A DNA stretch of 64,000 bases, from NCBI GenBank assembly GCA_905160935.1, contig CAJHZI010000197.1, positions 1,137,001-1,201,000 on the forward strand. Reading direction: 5' to 3'. Position numbers and translations under genes: made by a program. The notes beneath the pieces are model-generated. The model did not search any database. It was not told where the DNA came from and saw only the letters and a list, made by a program, of their open reading frames with translations. Positions 23,513-34,269 of this stretch are shown here, piece by piece (position 1 is the stretch's first letter; each line of letters opens with the position of its first letter). The stretch comes from Enchytraeus crypticus. Its lineage: Eukaryota; Annelida; Clitellata; Enchytraeida; Enchytraeidae.

Positions 23513-25391
23513 AGTGAAATAGAGTACTAAAAATTTCCATATGGTGTTGTGCATTAAAAGGTTAATGAGATATATAATTTTATATATACTCTATACAACA
23601 ATGCGTATATTTCCAATACATCGAAAGCCTAGGACGGACCTAAAATAACTACAGCAGCGTCCTCCTATACTAAATGCTTAACATGAGGTTACACGCTAAG
23701 AAAGTAGTGAAATATTTCACGTTTACATTAGCTTTTCTGAAGTACGTAGAAGTATAAATCGTCCAGGGTTATTTGAGGACATTGTTTAGCCCTAAATACA
23801 TTTTTATTTTATATTTAAATCCATATTTTAATAGCTTGTTTCAGAAGACTTAGAAATGAAAGTCTAATAGTTGAGAAAACAGTATTATATCAAGCCTTAG
23901 AGCTAAGATTTAGTTCGCGTATCACAAATGATACTGCCAAAGACTGGGGTTCGATTCGAAAGACTACGGCCTTTCAGGCAGGCCACAAAGACAGTGATCA
24001 AAGGCACACGTACTAGCATTATTCGTTGAAGCTCAAACTGTTACTGAAATTAATGCATTGTTTCTGTAACTAAATTAGGCGCAAGTCTTCATGTTAAAAG
24101 TACAATACTTTCAAGTAAGAAAATATTACAATAAAAAGAAATAATCTTTTAAAAAAGGGGCCAAAATAACTCTAACATAACAAAAACATAGGTTATTTAA
24201 TTATAATGGAAAATAAAAATAAAACAAAATTTGTTATGCAATTATTTGTAATTATAAGAAATGCGCCTGCGAACACCTGACTATTTGATTCTATCGTCCT
24301 TATCGTAAGCAAAAAACTGTTCCATTCAAGAGTGCTAATAATTAGCAGTACTAACACAAGTGTGAAATGTAGCATAGAGCGGTTTTGTAATTGGTTATAT
24401 GAAAGTATTATTATTATTATTATCGTAAGCACAAGTATTATTATTATTATATTAAATGTATTTACTTCCAAGATAAAGTCAAAGATAAATACATACAGTA
24501 TATTATATACGCACAGTGTAGTACTATTATTTAAGTAACACAATTAAGCACAACATAACTATTTGTCAATATTTCAAACAGATGTATGAAATCCACGAAA
24601 TGTGTATGTGCAGATTTCATATATCAATTAAATAATGGTTAGTACTTTACCACTGACTAAACTAACACTTTTAAGCTCGTTTCTCTTTTGCTCTACGCCA
24701 CAACAAGAGTTACAGTAGGAAGTAGTTAAACTTCCAATGGTTATCACACGATGCATTATATTACTGTATACAATATATTATGTCAACATAACACAATATA
24801 TAAAAGTATTAAACTGCAACATAATTAAAATTAAAACAATTTTAGCAATTTAGAAAAACTGAAGCTAGGGCAGTAGAAACTATGCCTTACTTATATAGCA
24901 AATAAAAATAGATACAGGAATCGCAAATACAATCTCAAAAATTCTAAAAGTAGTTCAACTTACATTCCCAGAACGCTAAAAATAGATAAAGAATATATAC
25001 TTGTGTTAATAAATGCTAATATGTACTGGTATAAATTTTCGCATAATAAAGAGAAACATCAAAAGGCAAAAAAAGTAAATACAATGAAGTTTAACAAAGA
25101 TATTTTTTTACAAAATGTCAATATTTTAAAATAATATTAACAATAAGGTTGAAACAGACACAGGTATATATATATACACAAGTATATATCATATAGGATA
25201 CACACTCTTCGAGGGTTACTCGTGAAAACCACTCTGATTTTACAATTTTCAAGATATATTGACAAAAATTGGCATGAATGTGTGAAAAAATGAATGAGTG
25301 CTTAATTTCTGAAATTATTCCGATTTATTATAGGGGGTGTCGTTTGTTATGAGACAGTGTATAACTGTATATTATATGCATTGATTTTTTA

Positions 25392-25395
<4 letters not shown>

Positions 25396-25460
<65 letters not shown>
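25396..25460. repeat. (TA)n microsatellite
   Basis: More than 30 TA units, preceded by a diffuse TA-rich zone. Confidence 0.95.
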
Positions 25461-25466
<6 letters not shown>

Positions 25467-25623
25467 TGTATATAATGTACATATTATATATAGATATATA
25501 AATGTGTAAATATAGTATATACAAATCATCATCATCATCCTCCCTTGAATCCCAGTTTAACCAGGGACCGGATACGAATAGACTGTCAAATAGATATCAA
25601 TAACTTCGGCTCCAATCAGAATA

Positions 25624-25756
25624 AAGCTGGTAAAGCTAACGTTAACGTCAATTTCCTCACTCGAAAGCGAAGTCAGTGACGGGCGAGCCCAGGATTTGAA
25701 CCCGCACATACTGATCCGCGGTCGAGTACCTTACAGACTTCGCCACTGGCTCCAGC
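25624..25756 (-). repeat. tRNA-derived SINE, minus strand, well preserved
   Basis: Nearly full length from AAGCTGGTAAAGCTAACG to GGCTCCAGC. The B box (GGATTTGAACC on the plus strand) is intact. It is one of the two best preserved copies, with 61783. Confidence 0.88.
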
Positions 25757-26454
25757 AAATATATAATATTTCTACAGTTTTGGTAAAAGCAAAATTCCCC
25801 CTCTACAGGCGACAGAATATCACCTATTAATTACAATATCAAGGCGAAATATCCGATTTCATTTACATATTATAATATTATAGCCAATGCAATATTCATT
25901 TAGCAATACCATTTATTAACTATTAGACTCAACATGAATCATTATGGGATAGTAGATATCAAGCATAAAACGATGCATATGAATATAAATCTTTAGGTCA
26001 ATGGAAAAATACTAATTATTAAATTATCATTTTATAATAATAACAAATAATACTAATGTGTAAGGATAGACTGTCCTTTCAATGATGTAGTCAATAAGGC
26101 CCAACACATAATCCCTATAACTATCCTAGATAATGACTCATCAGAACTAACGTAAATGATACAAATTAAGTGCCTGAAAGCCCATCAGTGCAAACAATTC
26201 ATATGATTATATCATAATTTAATATTGAAAATCAGCTGCAGAAAGTGAAAATGAAAATAGTAATGCAAGTGTGAAGATTACGACACATGATTTTCAGACA
26301 TTGATTAAAAGAAGTCTCTTCCTATAAAATATAGAAATGTTTTGAAACAAAGAGCATAATGACATAAAGAGTAAGCTCATATTAAGTAACACTAATAAAA
26401 AATTAATAGTAGACCCGCAAGCACGACATTTTATACAAATTACAAAATATCTGA

Positions 26455-26482
26455 GCCTAATCTAATGGAGATTAGATTAGGC
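26455..26482. repeat. 12-bp perfect hairpin, GGAG loop
   Basis: GCCTAATCTAAT pairs exactly with its reverse complement across a 4-base loop. Confidence 0.85.
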
Positions 26483-26535
26483 ACAGAGTACCTAGTATAG
26501 AGAACTGCATAAATTAAGGCTTTTCCAATAGATTC

Positions 26536-26690
26536 TTCTTATAGTGAACTGCCTAACGGCAAGTCCATGGCATATAATTCTTTCAACCAATTCTATCCTC
26601 AGAGATGAAAAGGAAGGCTGAGGATTGAATTGGTTGGTAGAGTTATATGTCATGGATCTGCCGTTGTGCAGTGCACTAGAAGAAGAAGAA
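26536..26690. mobile_element. Inverted pair of RTE-like LINE 3' ends
   Basis: Bases 26541-26596 are the family end in minus orientation (GTGAACTGCCTAACGGCAAG..CCATGGCATATAATTC). After about 14 bases the same end reappears in plus orientation (GCTGAGGATTGAATTGGTTGG...CATGGATCTGCCGTTGTGCAGTGCACTAG). The two halves form an imperfect palindrome. The plus half resembles the old copy at 16460-16530. Confidence 0.7.
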
Positions 26691-27076
26691 TCTAATGGAT
26701 CTTAATTCAAGCAGTTCTCCATACTATACTAGGTTGCACGCCTAGCTAGTTGAAGACCTTAATTTATAATTCTGCATTCTCTTCTCAACGAAACACAAAG
26801 GATAAATTATGAACACTTAATTAAGCATAAGCATTATAGATTTTCATCTATTAGAAACGAAAAACAACATAGAAGGAAATAGACAGTTTACAGTTTAAAG
26901 ATTACCTCAACCTCAGTGATTAAATTAGTAAGCAATATATTTTTAAAAGAATTTAGGCAGAAAATAGAAACTAAAACTAGAGAAAGAAATATTATAACAT
27001 ACATTCCCACAAATCCAATTCTATATCTTTCACTCTACTCTCTACACAATAAATTACTTAACAAATTGAAACTTAC

Positions 27077-27137
27077 AAGCATCTTCTTCTTCTCGTACGG
27101 CATGGATAACAAAGCAAGCGACAAAGAATCCGATAAT
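27077..27137 (-). CDS. NKAIN: NKAIN-like gene, exon encoding end of the last membrane helix
   Basis: This 61-base minus-strand exon lies between acceptor TTATGTTGTAG and donor GTAAGT. It encodes IIGFFVACFVIHAVREEEDA plus one base. The hydrophobic run completes the membrane helix begun in the exon at 28838-29065. The EEED box directly after the helix is an NKAIN hallmark; vertebrate members have a similar GFVFACYVSKVFLEEED, quoted from memory. It enters in phase 0 and leaves in phase 1, matching both neighbours. The exon is invisible to a simple open-frame scan because of its size. Confidence 0.88.
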
Positions 27138-28837
27138 CTACAACATAATGTCAAATTTGATTAACGTATTGTCTCAAAATCACTCCAATCATACAGAAGA
27201 TATGAAACACCATTAATCATTATTAAGACCATGATTAAGTATGAAAATTAGGATATTAATAAAAGAAATTCATTCCAATTTACGGGTTTAAAAAAATTAG
27301 TTTGGCAATTGAGTTGGAGATTAATGCCAAAAAAGAACTATACGATCTTTGAAAAAAGATAAATACTTCATTTTTCACAAGGAAATGTCAAAGGATTTAG
27401 TCTCACAATAGTTCCCTTAAAATAGTTTTAACAGTAGAAAACATAAGAATCTCAGGGTTGAAAATTTGACATAGTCACAATAATTTTGTACAAATATTTA
27501 GACAAGTGAAATCATAGGATAGCTTTCTGCACATATGAGATTCAGAATCTCTGTTACTACACAAGGAAACTGTCGACGGCATGTAAAACACTGCACTTAA
27601 GGCTGCTAAAGTATGCCTTTTTCGGTGTGGCGTTGCATTATATGGCTGACTAATGAATATTTATTTAAATATTGACAGCCGTCGATTTAAGTGCAAATTC
27701 ATTTCTAGGTAATACTTGCAACAACAATAGCTCAGTATTTTGCACAACAGGTATGAACATGGCATGAACATGGATTTGGATGGACAGGGCAGTTGCAGTC
27801 AATTAAAATCTCAATTCAGATAGACTTGATTATTAATTGATTATCACCTCAAGAATTTTCATAAAAATTGCAACATTACATCAAGTTTTATAAATAAACA
27901 TTTACAGAAGCAATCAATGAATTACTAGAAAGTAAAATTATGTCATAAAATTATAACATACAGTCATATAGTGAAGTAAAAAAACCCTAAAGATAATTGA
28001 GACACATGGGTCTTCAACCAAGAAATTCTAAATTTTGATATTAAAGTATCTGAGATAGGTAGACTCAGTTGTAGAGCCATAAAGAATCTGAAAGCTCATT
28101 CAATTTGTATACTTTGAGATCTAAACAGAAAACCAATAAAAGTCGTAAGAACCAACTTTACAGTTTGAAACAACTAGTTTAAAAAAGTTAAACAGCTTCC
28201 GAAGCCTCATAGAGAGTGTTTAACATTGCAAAAATAGTTAGCAAGAATAGATAATTTTTATTATTATACTTAATATTTTAAAATATTAAACTATTACTTA
28301 ATTTGTTCAATTAACAAATTTATATATCCAGCAAAAAGCCTTTCAAAGCAGAGCCAATCTCTTTTAAAATTTATTGCGTCTCAGACTAAGACCCAGCAAA
28401 TAAGCAAGCAGAAACTCTGTACAAGCTGCATCACAGCTGCTGGGGCCTGTGTATAATAACAACAGAACTTGTACACAAACTGACAAGAAATTGCAGGTTA
28501 GAAAAATAGGTTTATCCAGTTTTACTTATTTTTGAAGTTAATGGTTCAAGTGTTCCTCTTGCCTTGCGCAATGAACTTCACATATTAACTCGTACTTTGG
28601 ATTTGAATCAAATTAATGATTAACAAATTTACTTCACATTTTAATTTAAAGTTTACATGTATTGAAAAATTAAACCGCCAAAAATCATTTCAAATAAGAT
28701 GGTTCAAACCTGTAATGTCAAAAAAGGGAACCTTCGAGACAAGTTATCAACATTAAGACTTTATGCACACCAATGTTTAACTGAAGATGAGCAAAATAAA
28801 AATATTATACAGAAAATGACAGGATAAAGCAGCTTAC
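27138..28837 (-). other. Intron of the NKAIN-like gene
   Basis: 1.7 kb of AT-rich sequence between the two C-terminal membrane exons. No repeat family or nested gene was recognised. Confidence 0.7.
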
Positions 28838-29065
28838 AGCTAATAGGCACTGCAACCCTGAATGTATGACTTCAATGTAGTAGTACTGAATGAGACAGTT
28901 CTCCAAGTGACTAGTATTCCCTGATAGTATCTCACTGGAATGGGTTGAGGAGGACTGAACTGGAGTGACAGAATGAGTGGAGGACTGACTTATCGTAACA
29001 CATCCAATTCCATGCTCATACCACCAGCTCCTACCTCCCATCCCTAGGTCCAGTATTACATTCGT
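28838..29065 (-). CDS. NKAIN: NKAIN-like gene, exon with the extracellular WW loop
   Basis: 76 codons, phase 0 to phase 0, lie between acceptor TTCGTGCACCAG and donor GTAAGC. The diagnostic segment RSWWYEHGIGC corresponds to the vertebrate HRSWWMENGPGC (from memory). It is followed by a Ser/Thr-rich stretch and NCLIQYYYIEVIHSGLQCLLA, equivalent to [21 protein letters not shown]. The two cysteines and the WW pair are kept. The loop should face outside, and the closing residues start the last membrane helix. The frame stays open upstream to an ATG at 29137, but the splice acceptor and the perfect join to exon 31354-31434 make the spliced reading far more likely. Confidence 0.9.
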
Positions 29066-29292
29066 CTGGTGCACGAACAATTCAACGAGATTAAATAAAC
29101 AGCAAAATAAACAGACAACATGGTAAAGCATTGTCAAAGTTTGATTCGATATATATTTAGTATTTATTTGTATTTGTTAGTGTATTTCTAGTAAAGTATT
29201 TAATAATACTGTTGGATAAGTAAAGTTAAGATTTAAAGTATTGAGTTTTATTAAAGTGACATCCTAGGCGGTAGCTAAGCTAGGGCAAGTGA

Positions 29293-29340
29293 CCAATGAG
29301 GGCCTGCCGAAACAGGAAGTCGGGGGAGATCCAAGATGGA
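29293..29340 (+). promoter_or_regulatory. Cluster of promoter-like motifs
   Basis: A CCAAT box (29293-29297), an ETS-type AACAGGAAGT (29311-29320) and a YY1-type CAAGATGG (29332-29339) lie within 50 bases of a GC-richer patch. The arrangement resembles a metazoan core promoter reading rightward. No coding exon follows: the ATG at 29335 stops after 12 codons. It could drive a non-coding RNA or belong to an unrecognised transposon. Confidence 0.25.
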
Positions 29341-30174
29341 AGTGACAACACGGACGCAAAACGTGCCAAGTTGAAAAGAGATTTAGGAGATTTTAAGAAC
29401 CTCAAGAGTAGACGAATTGAGAGCAATTCAAAGGGTTCGGTTATTCGAACTAATTTGTAGTCCATCGAAGAGTCGATGAGAAGGGAGTGATTTTGTACAT
29501 GATCGAACTGGGAAGAGAGTTCCATTGAAGTATTCCAACCTAGGGATTATATTAGAAAAGATCCTACTAGGCAACTAGTCGAGAGGAAAGTTAAGTAAAG
29601 TGTAGGAATTTATGCTAGGGAGCATATTAGTAATTTGTATGTCAAAAGTAATTGTATGTAATATAAAGTACTTACTTTGGCGATATTTAAAGTGAACTAT
29701 AATTAGATACAAAAGTATAATTTTAAGTTATTTGAATTTCGCGTACACGTGCTATTTGGTATCGTTTAATTTTCGTTCTACTGTATATCCGTGTATTATT
29801 TTATTTCTTTTCATATTAAATTAATATTTAATTTAATACAGTCGTTGAAGTTATCAATCGTTAAGTAAGATATCTAGATTCAGTCAAATCGAAGACAGGT
29901 AAAAATTCCAAAATAAAATTACTAGAGGCAGTTTATTAAGAATTTGAATCCTGGACCATTTGCTGTCTGGTCTTCTTTTTACCTCAGATAAAAAATTGTA
30001 GAATCAGGTTCCAGACAAGCATACGTTCATTTAAATGATCAAACATTAGACACCAAACACAATCTCACAAACCTCTTTGCCATAGGAAATAGTTAAATCT
30101 TAGGTCTTAGAATATTCCAAAATGAACTATGACTTAATGAGAACTTCAGATGAATTTTTTAAATTTTCTATTGT

Positions 30175-30665
30175 AATCATGCCTCTGTGTTTTCACAGTG
30201 TAATGCCTCTGTGTAGACTGACATATGTCATTCCTCAATGTTGTTATACTATTATGCCTCTGGACTGGCATGGCGTCAAGCCTCTGTGTTGTCATTATGT
30301 CATGTCTCTGTCTCGATATAGTAATATGCCTCGGTGTCGTCACAGTGTCATGCCTCTGTGTCATTACAATGTCAAGTGTTTGTGTTGTCACTGTACCATG
30401 CCTTAGTGTCATTATAGTGTCATGCCTCTGTGTTGTCAGTGTCATGCCTTAGTGTCATCATAGCGTCATGCCACCACTGTAAGGTTATTATGTCATGCCA
30501 TAGGATCATTTGTCATGTCTCTGGATCATCATAGTATTATGCCTCAGTGTCGCTGTGTTGTCAAAGTACCGCAGTGTCATCACAGTGTCATACCTTTGTA
30601 TGGCCATTCTGTCATGCCTCAGCGTCATTGTAGTGTCGTGCCTCTGTGTCGTCATGGTGTTAAAC
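30175..30665. repeat. Minisatellite built on GTCATGCCTCTGTGTT
   Basis: About 18 degenerate units of 24-30 bases share TGTCATGCCTCWGTGTYGTCA. Lengths vary and neither strand keeps one reading frame over all units. Three overlapping frames on both strands come from the repeat and are not coding. It lies in an intron of the NKAIN-like gene. Confidence 0.92.
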
Positions 30666-30712
30666 AACTCCAACTTGATTTTTCTAAGTTTATGTGTACA
30701 TGCATTGTACAT

Positions 30713-30718
<6 letters not shown>

Positions 30719-30762
<44 letters not shown>
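30719..30762. repeat. (TA)n microsatellite
   Basis: About 20 TA units just after the minisatellite. Confidence 0.95.
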
Positions 30763-31335
30763 TCAAATGTCAAATAGTGACTACAACCTAGGCTAGACAT
30801 ACAAGATTATTGCAATCTCCATTTACATGCTCAACTGATATATACACATGTAGTATACATACTGTATATACACATATATTAGATTGAACTATGAGACATA
30901 GACCATTGACAAGCAATAACTTAACAACAAAAATTCCCTTATAAAGTAATTCTGATGAAACTAAAACAAATGATATTGCTTGTACTTAAGCAAAGATGCA
31001 GCCTTAAGTTTAACAAGTTTAAAAAAGGGTTTCCTGAAATTACATGCTCTCCGGTATTTTCCATTATACCAATTAATCAGAGTAAACAAAACCTAATATT
31101 AGCCTATATGGATATAACGACTCCAAACCTTGCCCATACAGAAGAAAAAATATTGACTTGAAAACATCAAAAATATATCAATTTTTAAAATATAAAGCTC
31201 ATTGCCTACATTTTCAGGAAGTCAGGACAGTAGAGTATAACATATATGTGTCATAGATCACCAAAACATTTAGTCATCTAGTTAATGTATTGTTTAGAAA
31301 AGCCTCATTAATTTATAATTTATTAATATCTTTCA

Positions 31336-31434
<99 letters not shown>

Positions 31435-31569
31435 CTACAGCATACACAATACACAGTAGATACACTTAAATACCCTTATTTATTATAGGGCTACATCACT
31501 AATTTGAGGTATACATGAATATATCAACACCTATACCAGTAGTATTTACATCAACTTCAACACATAGAC

Positions 31570-31596
31570 ATCAACACCTATATATAATATAGGTGT

Positions 31597-31644
<48 letters not shown>
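31570..31644. repeat. 13-bp hairpin joined to a (TA)n tract
   Basis: 31570-31582 pairs exactly with 31588-31600 around a 5-base loop. The right arm merges into about 22 TA units that end at the mariner insertion site. Confidence 0.85.
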
Positions 31645-31648
<4 letters not shown>

Positions 31649-31649
<1 letters not shown>

Positions 31650-31682
31650 GGTGTCCAGATAGGTCGTGAACGATTTTGAATG
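31649..31682 (+). repeat. Left terminal inverted repeat of the mariner element
   Basis: 34 bases pairing with 33003-33036 with one mismatch (GGTCG here against GATCG). Confidence 0.93.
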
Positions 31683-31891
31683 CAAAAAATTATATGTTAT
31701 GCACAATACAATGTGGAAAGTTTGATACTGGCAGATAGGCTGTTCAATTGTAAATAACAGGGAAAATACTGTAGGTTTGTAACTTACGTTTCAAAGTGTT
31801 GACGTCATTTGCCGTGACGTCATCAAAATGTGCGTAAACAGAAAACTGCCGCAACAGTGCAGTAAATAAACGGCGTATCACTGATTAGGCA

Positions 31892-32956
31892 ATGGCAACA
31901 TTAAACGAAGCGCAAATTAGAGCACAAGCTATTACACTATTGGAAGAAAAGTATAGTTATGGCGTTATAGCAAAAAAACTAGGTCGTAGTAAAGCGTGGA
32001 TTAGCAAGTGGGCCAACCGCTACAAGCAGAATCCAAACGAAACGCTGCAGAGTCGTTATCAAGGCGGTCGAAAGTCTGTGCTGACTGCTGCCGCTCAAAA
32101 ACTGATTAGGCAGTCTAAATATGTGCGTGGACAGAGTCTGCGAAAGTTAGCACGTCGATTGAAAGACAAACGCTTTGCTGGATGCAAAGAGACAATAAGA
32201 CAGTATATGCGAACGACGCTGAAATGGAAATGCTTTAAACGACAAAAGGTCCCAAAGTTAAGTAGTGCTTATAAAGTCCGCCGAGTCAACTTTGCGAAGA
32301 AGTTTAAAGATATTGACTGGTCGCGTGTCATGTTCACTGATGAATCACCTTTCAAACTTTACTACGTACCTAACAATAAGAACGATGTAGTATGGGGATC
32401 ACAAGAAACTTCTGTTCCGTGCGCGCCACAGGTGAAGTTCAGCCCGTCAGTTCTGGTGTGGGGTGGTATTACAGCTCGCGGATTAACAAAACTTCATATC
32501 ATCCCAAATAAAACTTCAGTTAATTCGACTTATTACATCAATGAGATACTGGAGAAAGAGGTCAAACCAGCATTCCAGCGAACAGTTGTATGTACGAATT
32601 TAACAGCTACAAAGCTGTTTCGTAATAACGGCGAAGGATTGTTTCAACAAGACGGTGCACGTGCACACACATCAAGAGCGTCAGTCGAGTGGTTGAACAC
32701 AAACATTAATGGATATATCTCACCAGAGGACTGGCCACCTAATTCTCCGGATTTGTCACCGATAGAAAATGTTTGGAGTATTATGGCGGCAACGGTTTAT
32801 GCCGATCCTGAACCGCAGACATTGAACAGCTTGAAACGCCGGATTCGAAAGGCGTGGAAATCGATACCTCTGAAAACTCTGACAAATCTAATTGGCTCGA
32901 TGCATGATCGACTTGACGCTGTACTGAAGAATAAAGGAGACATTATTAAATACTAA
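31892..32956 (+). CDS. Tc1/mariner transposase, DD37E type
   Basis: An intact 354-residue transposase that would cut and paste the element. The N-terminus (residues ~8-45) is a helix-turn-helix with ITLLEEKYSYGVIAKKLGRS, and a second DNA-binding half follows to ~residue 115. The catalytic triad is Asp150 (MFTDESPF), Asp254 (FQQDGARAHTS) and Glu292 (NSPDLSPIENVW). There are 37 residues between the last two, hence DD37E, in contrast to DD34E of Tc1 and DD34D of mariner. The GGIT motif near residue 192 is also typical. ATG 31892 gives the full-length start with no upstream in-frame alternative noted. All catalytic residues are present and no stop or frameshift is seen, so it may be active. Confidence 0.95.
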   Translation: MATLNEAQIRAQAITLLEEKYSYGVIAKKLGRSKAWISKWANRYKQNPNETLQSRYQGGRKSVLTAAAQKLIRQSKYVRGQSLRKLARRLKDKRFAGCKETIRQYMRTTLKWKCFKRQKVPKLSSAYKVRRVNFAKKFKDIDWSRVMFTDESPFKLYYVPNNKNDVVWGSQETSVPCAPQVKFSPSVLVWGGITARGLTKLHIIPNKTSVNSTYYINEILEKEVKPAFQRTVVCTNLTATKLFRNNGEGLFQQDGARAHTSRASVEWLNTNINGYISPEDWPPNSPDLSPIENVWSIMAATVYADPEPQTLNSLKRRIRKAWKSIPLKTLTNLIGSMHDRLDAVLKNKGDIIKY

Positions 32957-33002
32957 ATGACAATTTTTATAAATTTGTTACTAGTGGATTAAAAATGGCA
33001 GT

Positions 33003-33036
33003 CATTCAAAATCGTTCACGATCTATCTGGACACCC
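33003..33036 (-). repeat. Right terminal inverted repeat of the mariner element
   Basis: Ends ATCTATCTGGACACCC, then TA. See the left repeat. Confidence 0.93.
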
Positions 33037-33040
33037 TATA

Positions 33041-33760
33041 TAATGACATTATTAAGTTCGCTGATGATACATACCTCATTATCCCATCTCAGTATCTTTA
33101 TACCACTGACGATGAACTTGCTAACATTGACTTGTGGTCCAGTAAGAACAATCTACAGTTGAAAAAGTAGAAATCTAGTGAACTTCTTTTCCATCCTCCG
33201 CGATCTAGATTTCTAGCAAGTTCTGTGCCACCGCTCCTAGATGGAATTGTCAGAGTCAACACCTTGAAGTGCTTAGGTGTTACACTGCAATCCAACTTCT
33301 TTTTTTCTGTCCACGTGGATGATATAATTAGCAGTTGCTCTTCTAATGTTTCTGCCATTCGCACTCTAAAATCAAAAGGTCTTAATTCTGACCTAATTGT
33401 CACTGTCTTTAAATCTATTGTACTCTCCAAGTTAACATATGCATCGCAATTTTGGTAGGGTTATGTTGGTCCCTCCGAGAGTGAACGCCCTGAAGCCTTC
33501 CTCAGGAAGGCTACAAGATTTAACTTCTATGATGGAGTATGATCTTTTGTGGATATCGCTGCCGATGCAGATGAGAAATTGTTTAACGCTATCATCAGTA
33601 ACAAACAGCATGTCCTGCACCGGCTTCTTCCGCTGCTTAAAGATAATGTTAACTTTAAGCTCAGGGAGAGGGCTCACTCTTTCTCTTTACCATCTAATCG
33701 CACACCTTTGATGGACAAGAACTTTATAATTAGAATGCTCTATAAAGACTCTTATTAAGT
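33041..33760 (+). pseudogene. Jockey-like LINE reverse transcriptase tail
   Basis: The fragment opens at the RT catalytic motif IIKFADDTYLIIPS (33049-33090) and continues through LANIDLWSSKNNLQL, RVNTLKCLGVTLQ, SKLTYASQFW (to 33455), RPEAFLRKATRFNFY and HVLHRLLPLLKDN. It ends with MLYKDSY and TAA at 33756-33758. It has an in-frame TAG near 33168 and frameshifts near 33455 and 33540. The 5' part is missing: RT sequence begins within a few bases of the transposon's flanking TA. Confidence 0.85.
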
Positions 33761-33892
33761 TTTTTTTTAAACAATGTCTGCTTATGTTTATTACTTTCTA
33801 TATTGCCATTTGTGTGTGTGTACGTTTTCTGCGGTATGTCTGATTTCATGTAATAAACGAATATAATATATATAACAGTAATATCCACATTA

Positions 33893-34030
33893 ATCCTCTC
33901 ACAAAAGGATATGCCTTATCCATACTATCCATACCATATGTAGTCAATGGCTTTGAAAAATTTTGGCTCCTAAGATGGTTTTCCATTGCCTTTCTTAGTT
34001 CTTGCTTCTTACGAAATGTGTAATAGCAAC
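33893..34030 (-). repeat. Fragment of dispersed repeat B
   Basis: TGCCTTATCCATAC..ATATGTAGTCAATGGCTTTGAAAAATTTTGGCTCC...GGTTTTCCATTGCC matches the middle of 49885-50290. Confidence 0.65.
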
Positions 34031-34138
34031 ATGAGAAAATTTCACTATGTACTTTATATCTAAAGTTTTTGATAAGAAATATTTAAATACGACAAAACTA
34101 ATGCATCACAGCAATATCACATTGAAGAGCATACGTAC

Positions 34139-34269
34139 ACCAAGCAAAGTTTTAGTATGATATCGACAAGTTCCCACAAGTCCAACGGTCACAAAAATCA
34201 TGTGCAGAAAGTTAGCGATGAGTGGAGCCAATAGAGCCCCCAGAAACTGAAACACCTGCCATTCTATCA
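34139..34269 (-). CDS. NKAIN: NKAIN-like gene, exon 2 (first recognised exon)
   Basis: A 131-base minus-strand exon between acceptor AGATCACAG and donor GTACGT. It begins with TG of a split Val codon and reads 43 further codons. WQVFQFLGALLAPLIANFLH corresponds to [20 protein letters not shown] of vertebrate NKAIN (from memory). MIFVTVGLVGTCRYHTKTLLG, with its membrane helix and the GT..Y turn, then follows. It leaves in phase 0 and joins YAVWS of the next exon. NKAIN proteins bind the Na,K-ATPase beta subunit and are mainly neuronal in animals studied. Exon 1 (about 20 residues, ending in phase 1) was not found and may lie beyond the window. Confidence 0.92.

Larger units (their letters stand above)
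31649..33036 (+). mobile_element. Tc1/mariner-superfamily transposon (DD37E), apparently complete
   Basis: The element is 1388 bases long. Terminal inverted repeats of 34 bases (31649-31682 and 33003-33036, starting GGGTGTCCAGATAG) differ at one position. TA dinucleotides flank it at 31647-31648 and 33037-33038, the target duplication expected of this superfamily. One uninterrupted transposase frame lies inside. The lack of decay in ORF and ends suggests a recent insertion. Confidence 0.95.
31435..34138 (-). other. Intron of the NKAIN-like gene hosting a mariner element
   Basis: Holds a hairpin and (TA)n tract, the DD37E transposon, a jockey-like LINE tail and a fragment of repeat B. None of these interrupts an exon. 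Confidence 0.75.

Noticed and set aside
23890-23975. Another tRNA-like segment (GGGGTTCGATTC)
   Set aside because: The B box alone is not enough. The upstream sequence gives no A box or cloverleaf.
28805-29137. A 110-residue single-exon secreted protein beginning at 29137
   Set aside because: The last 76 residues before the donor match an NKAIN exon. The upstream part reads as a pyrimidine-rich intron end with an acceptor, and the part after 28838 is intron.
29280-29525. Minus-strand frame of 81 residues
   Set aside because: No splice sites or family resemblance. It lies opposite the promoter-like patch inside an intron.
30122-30796. Overlapping open frames on both strands (Met-Pro-Leu-Cys and Thr-Gln-Arg-His-Asp repeats)
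   Set aside because: They follow from the minisatellite unit. Unit lengths are not multiples of three throughout, and the strands are equally open.
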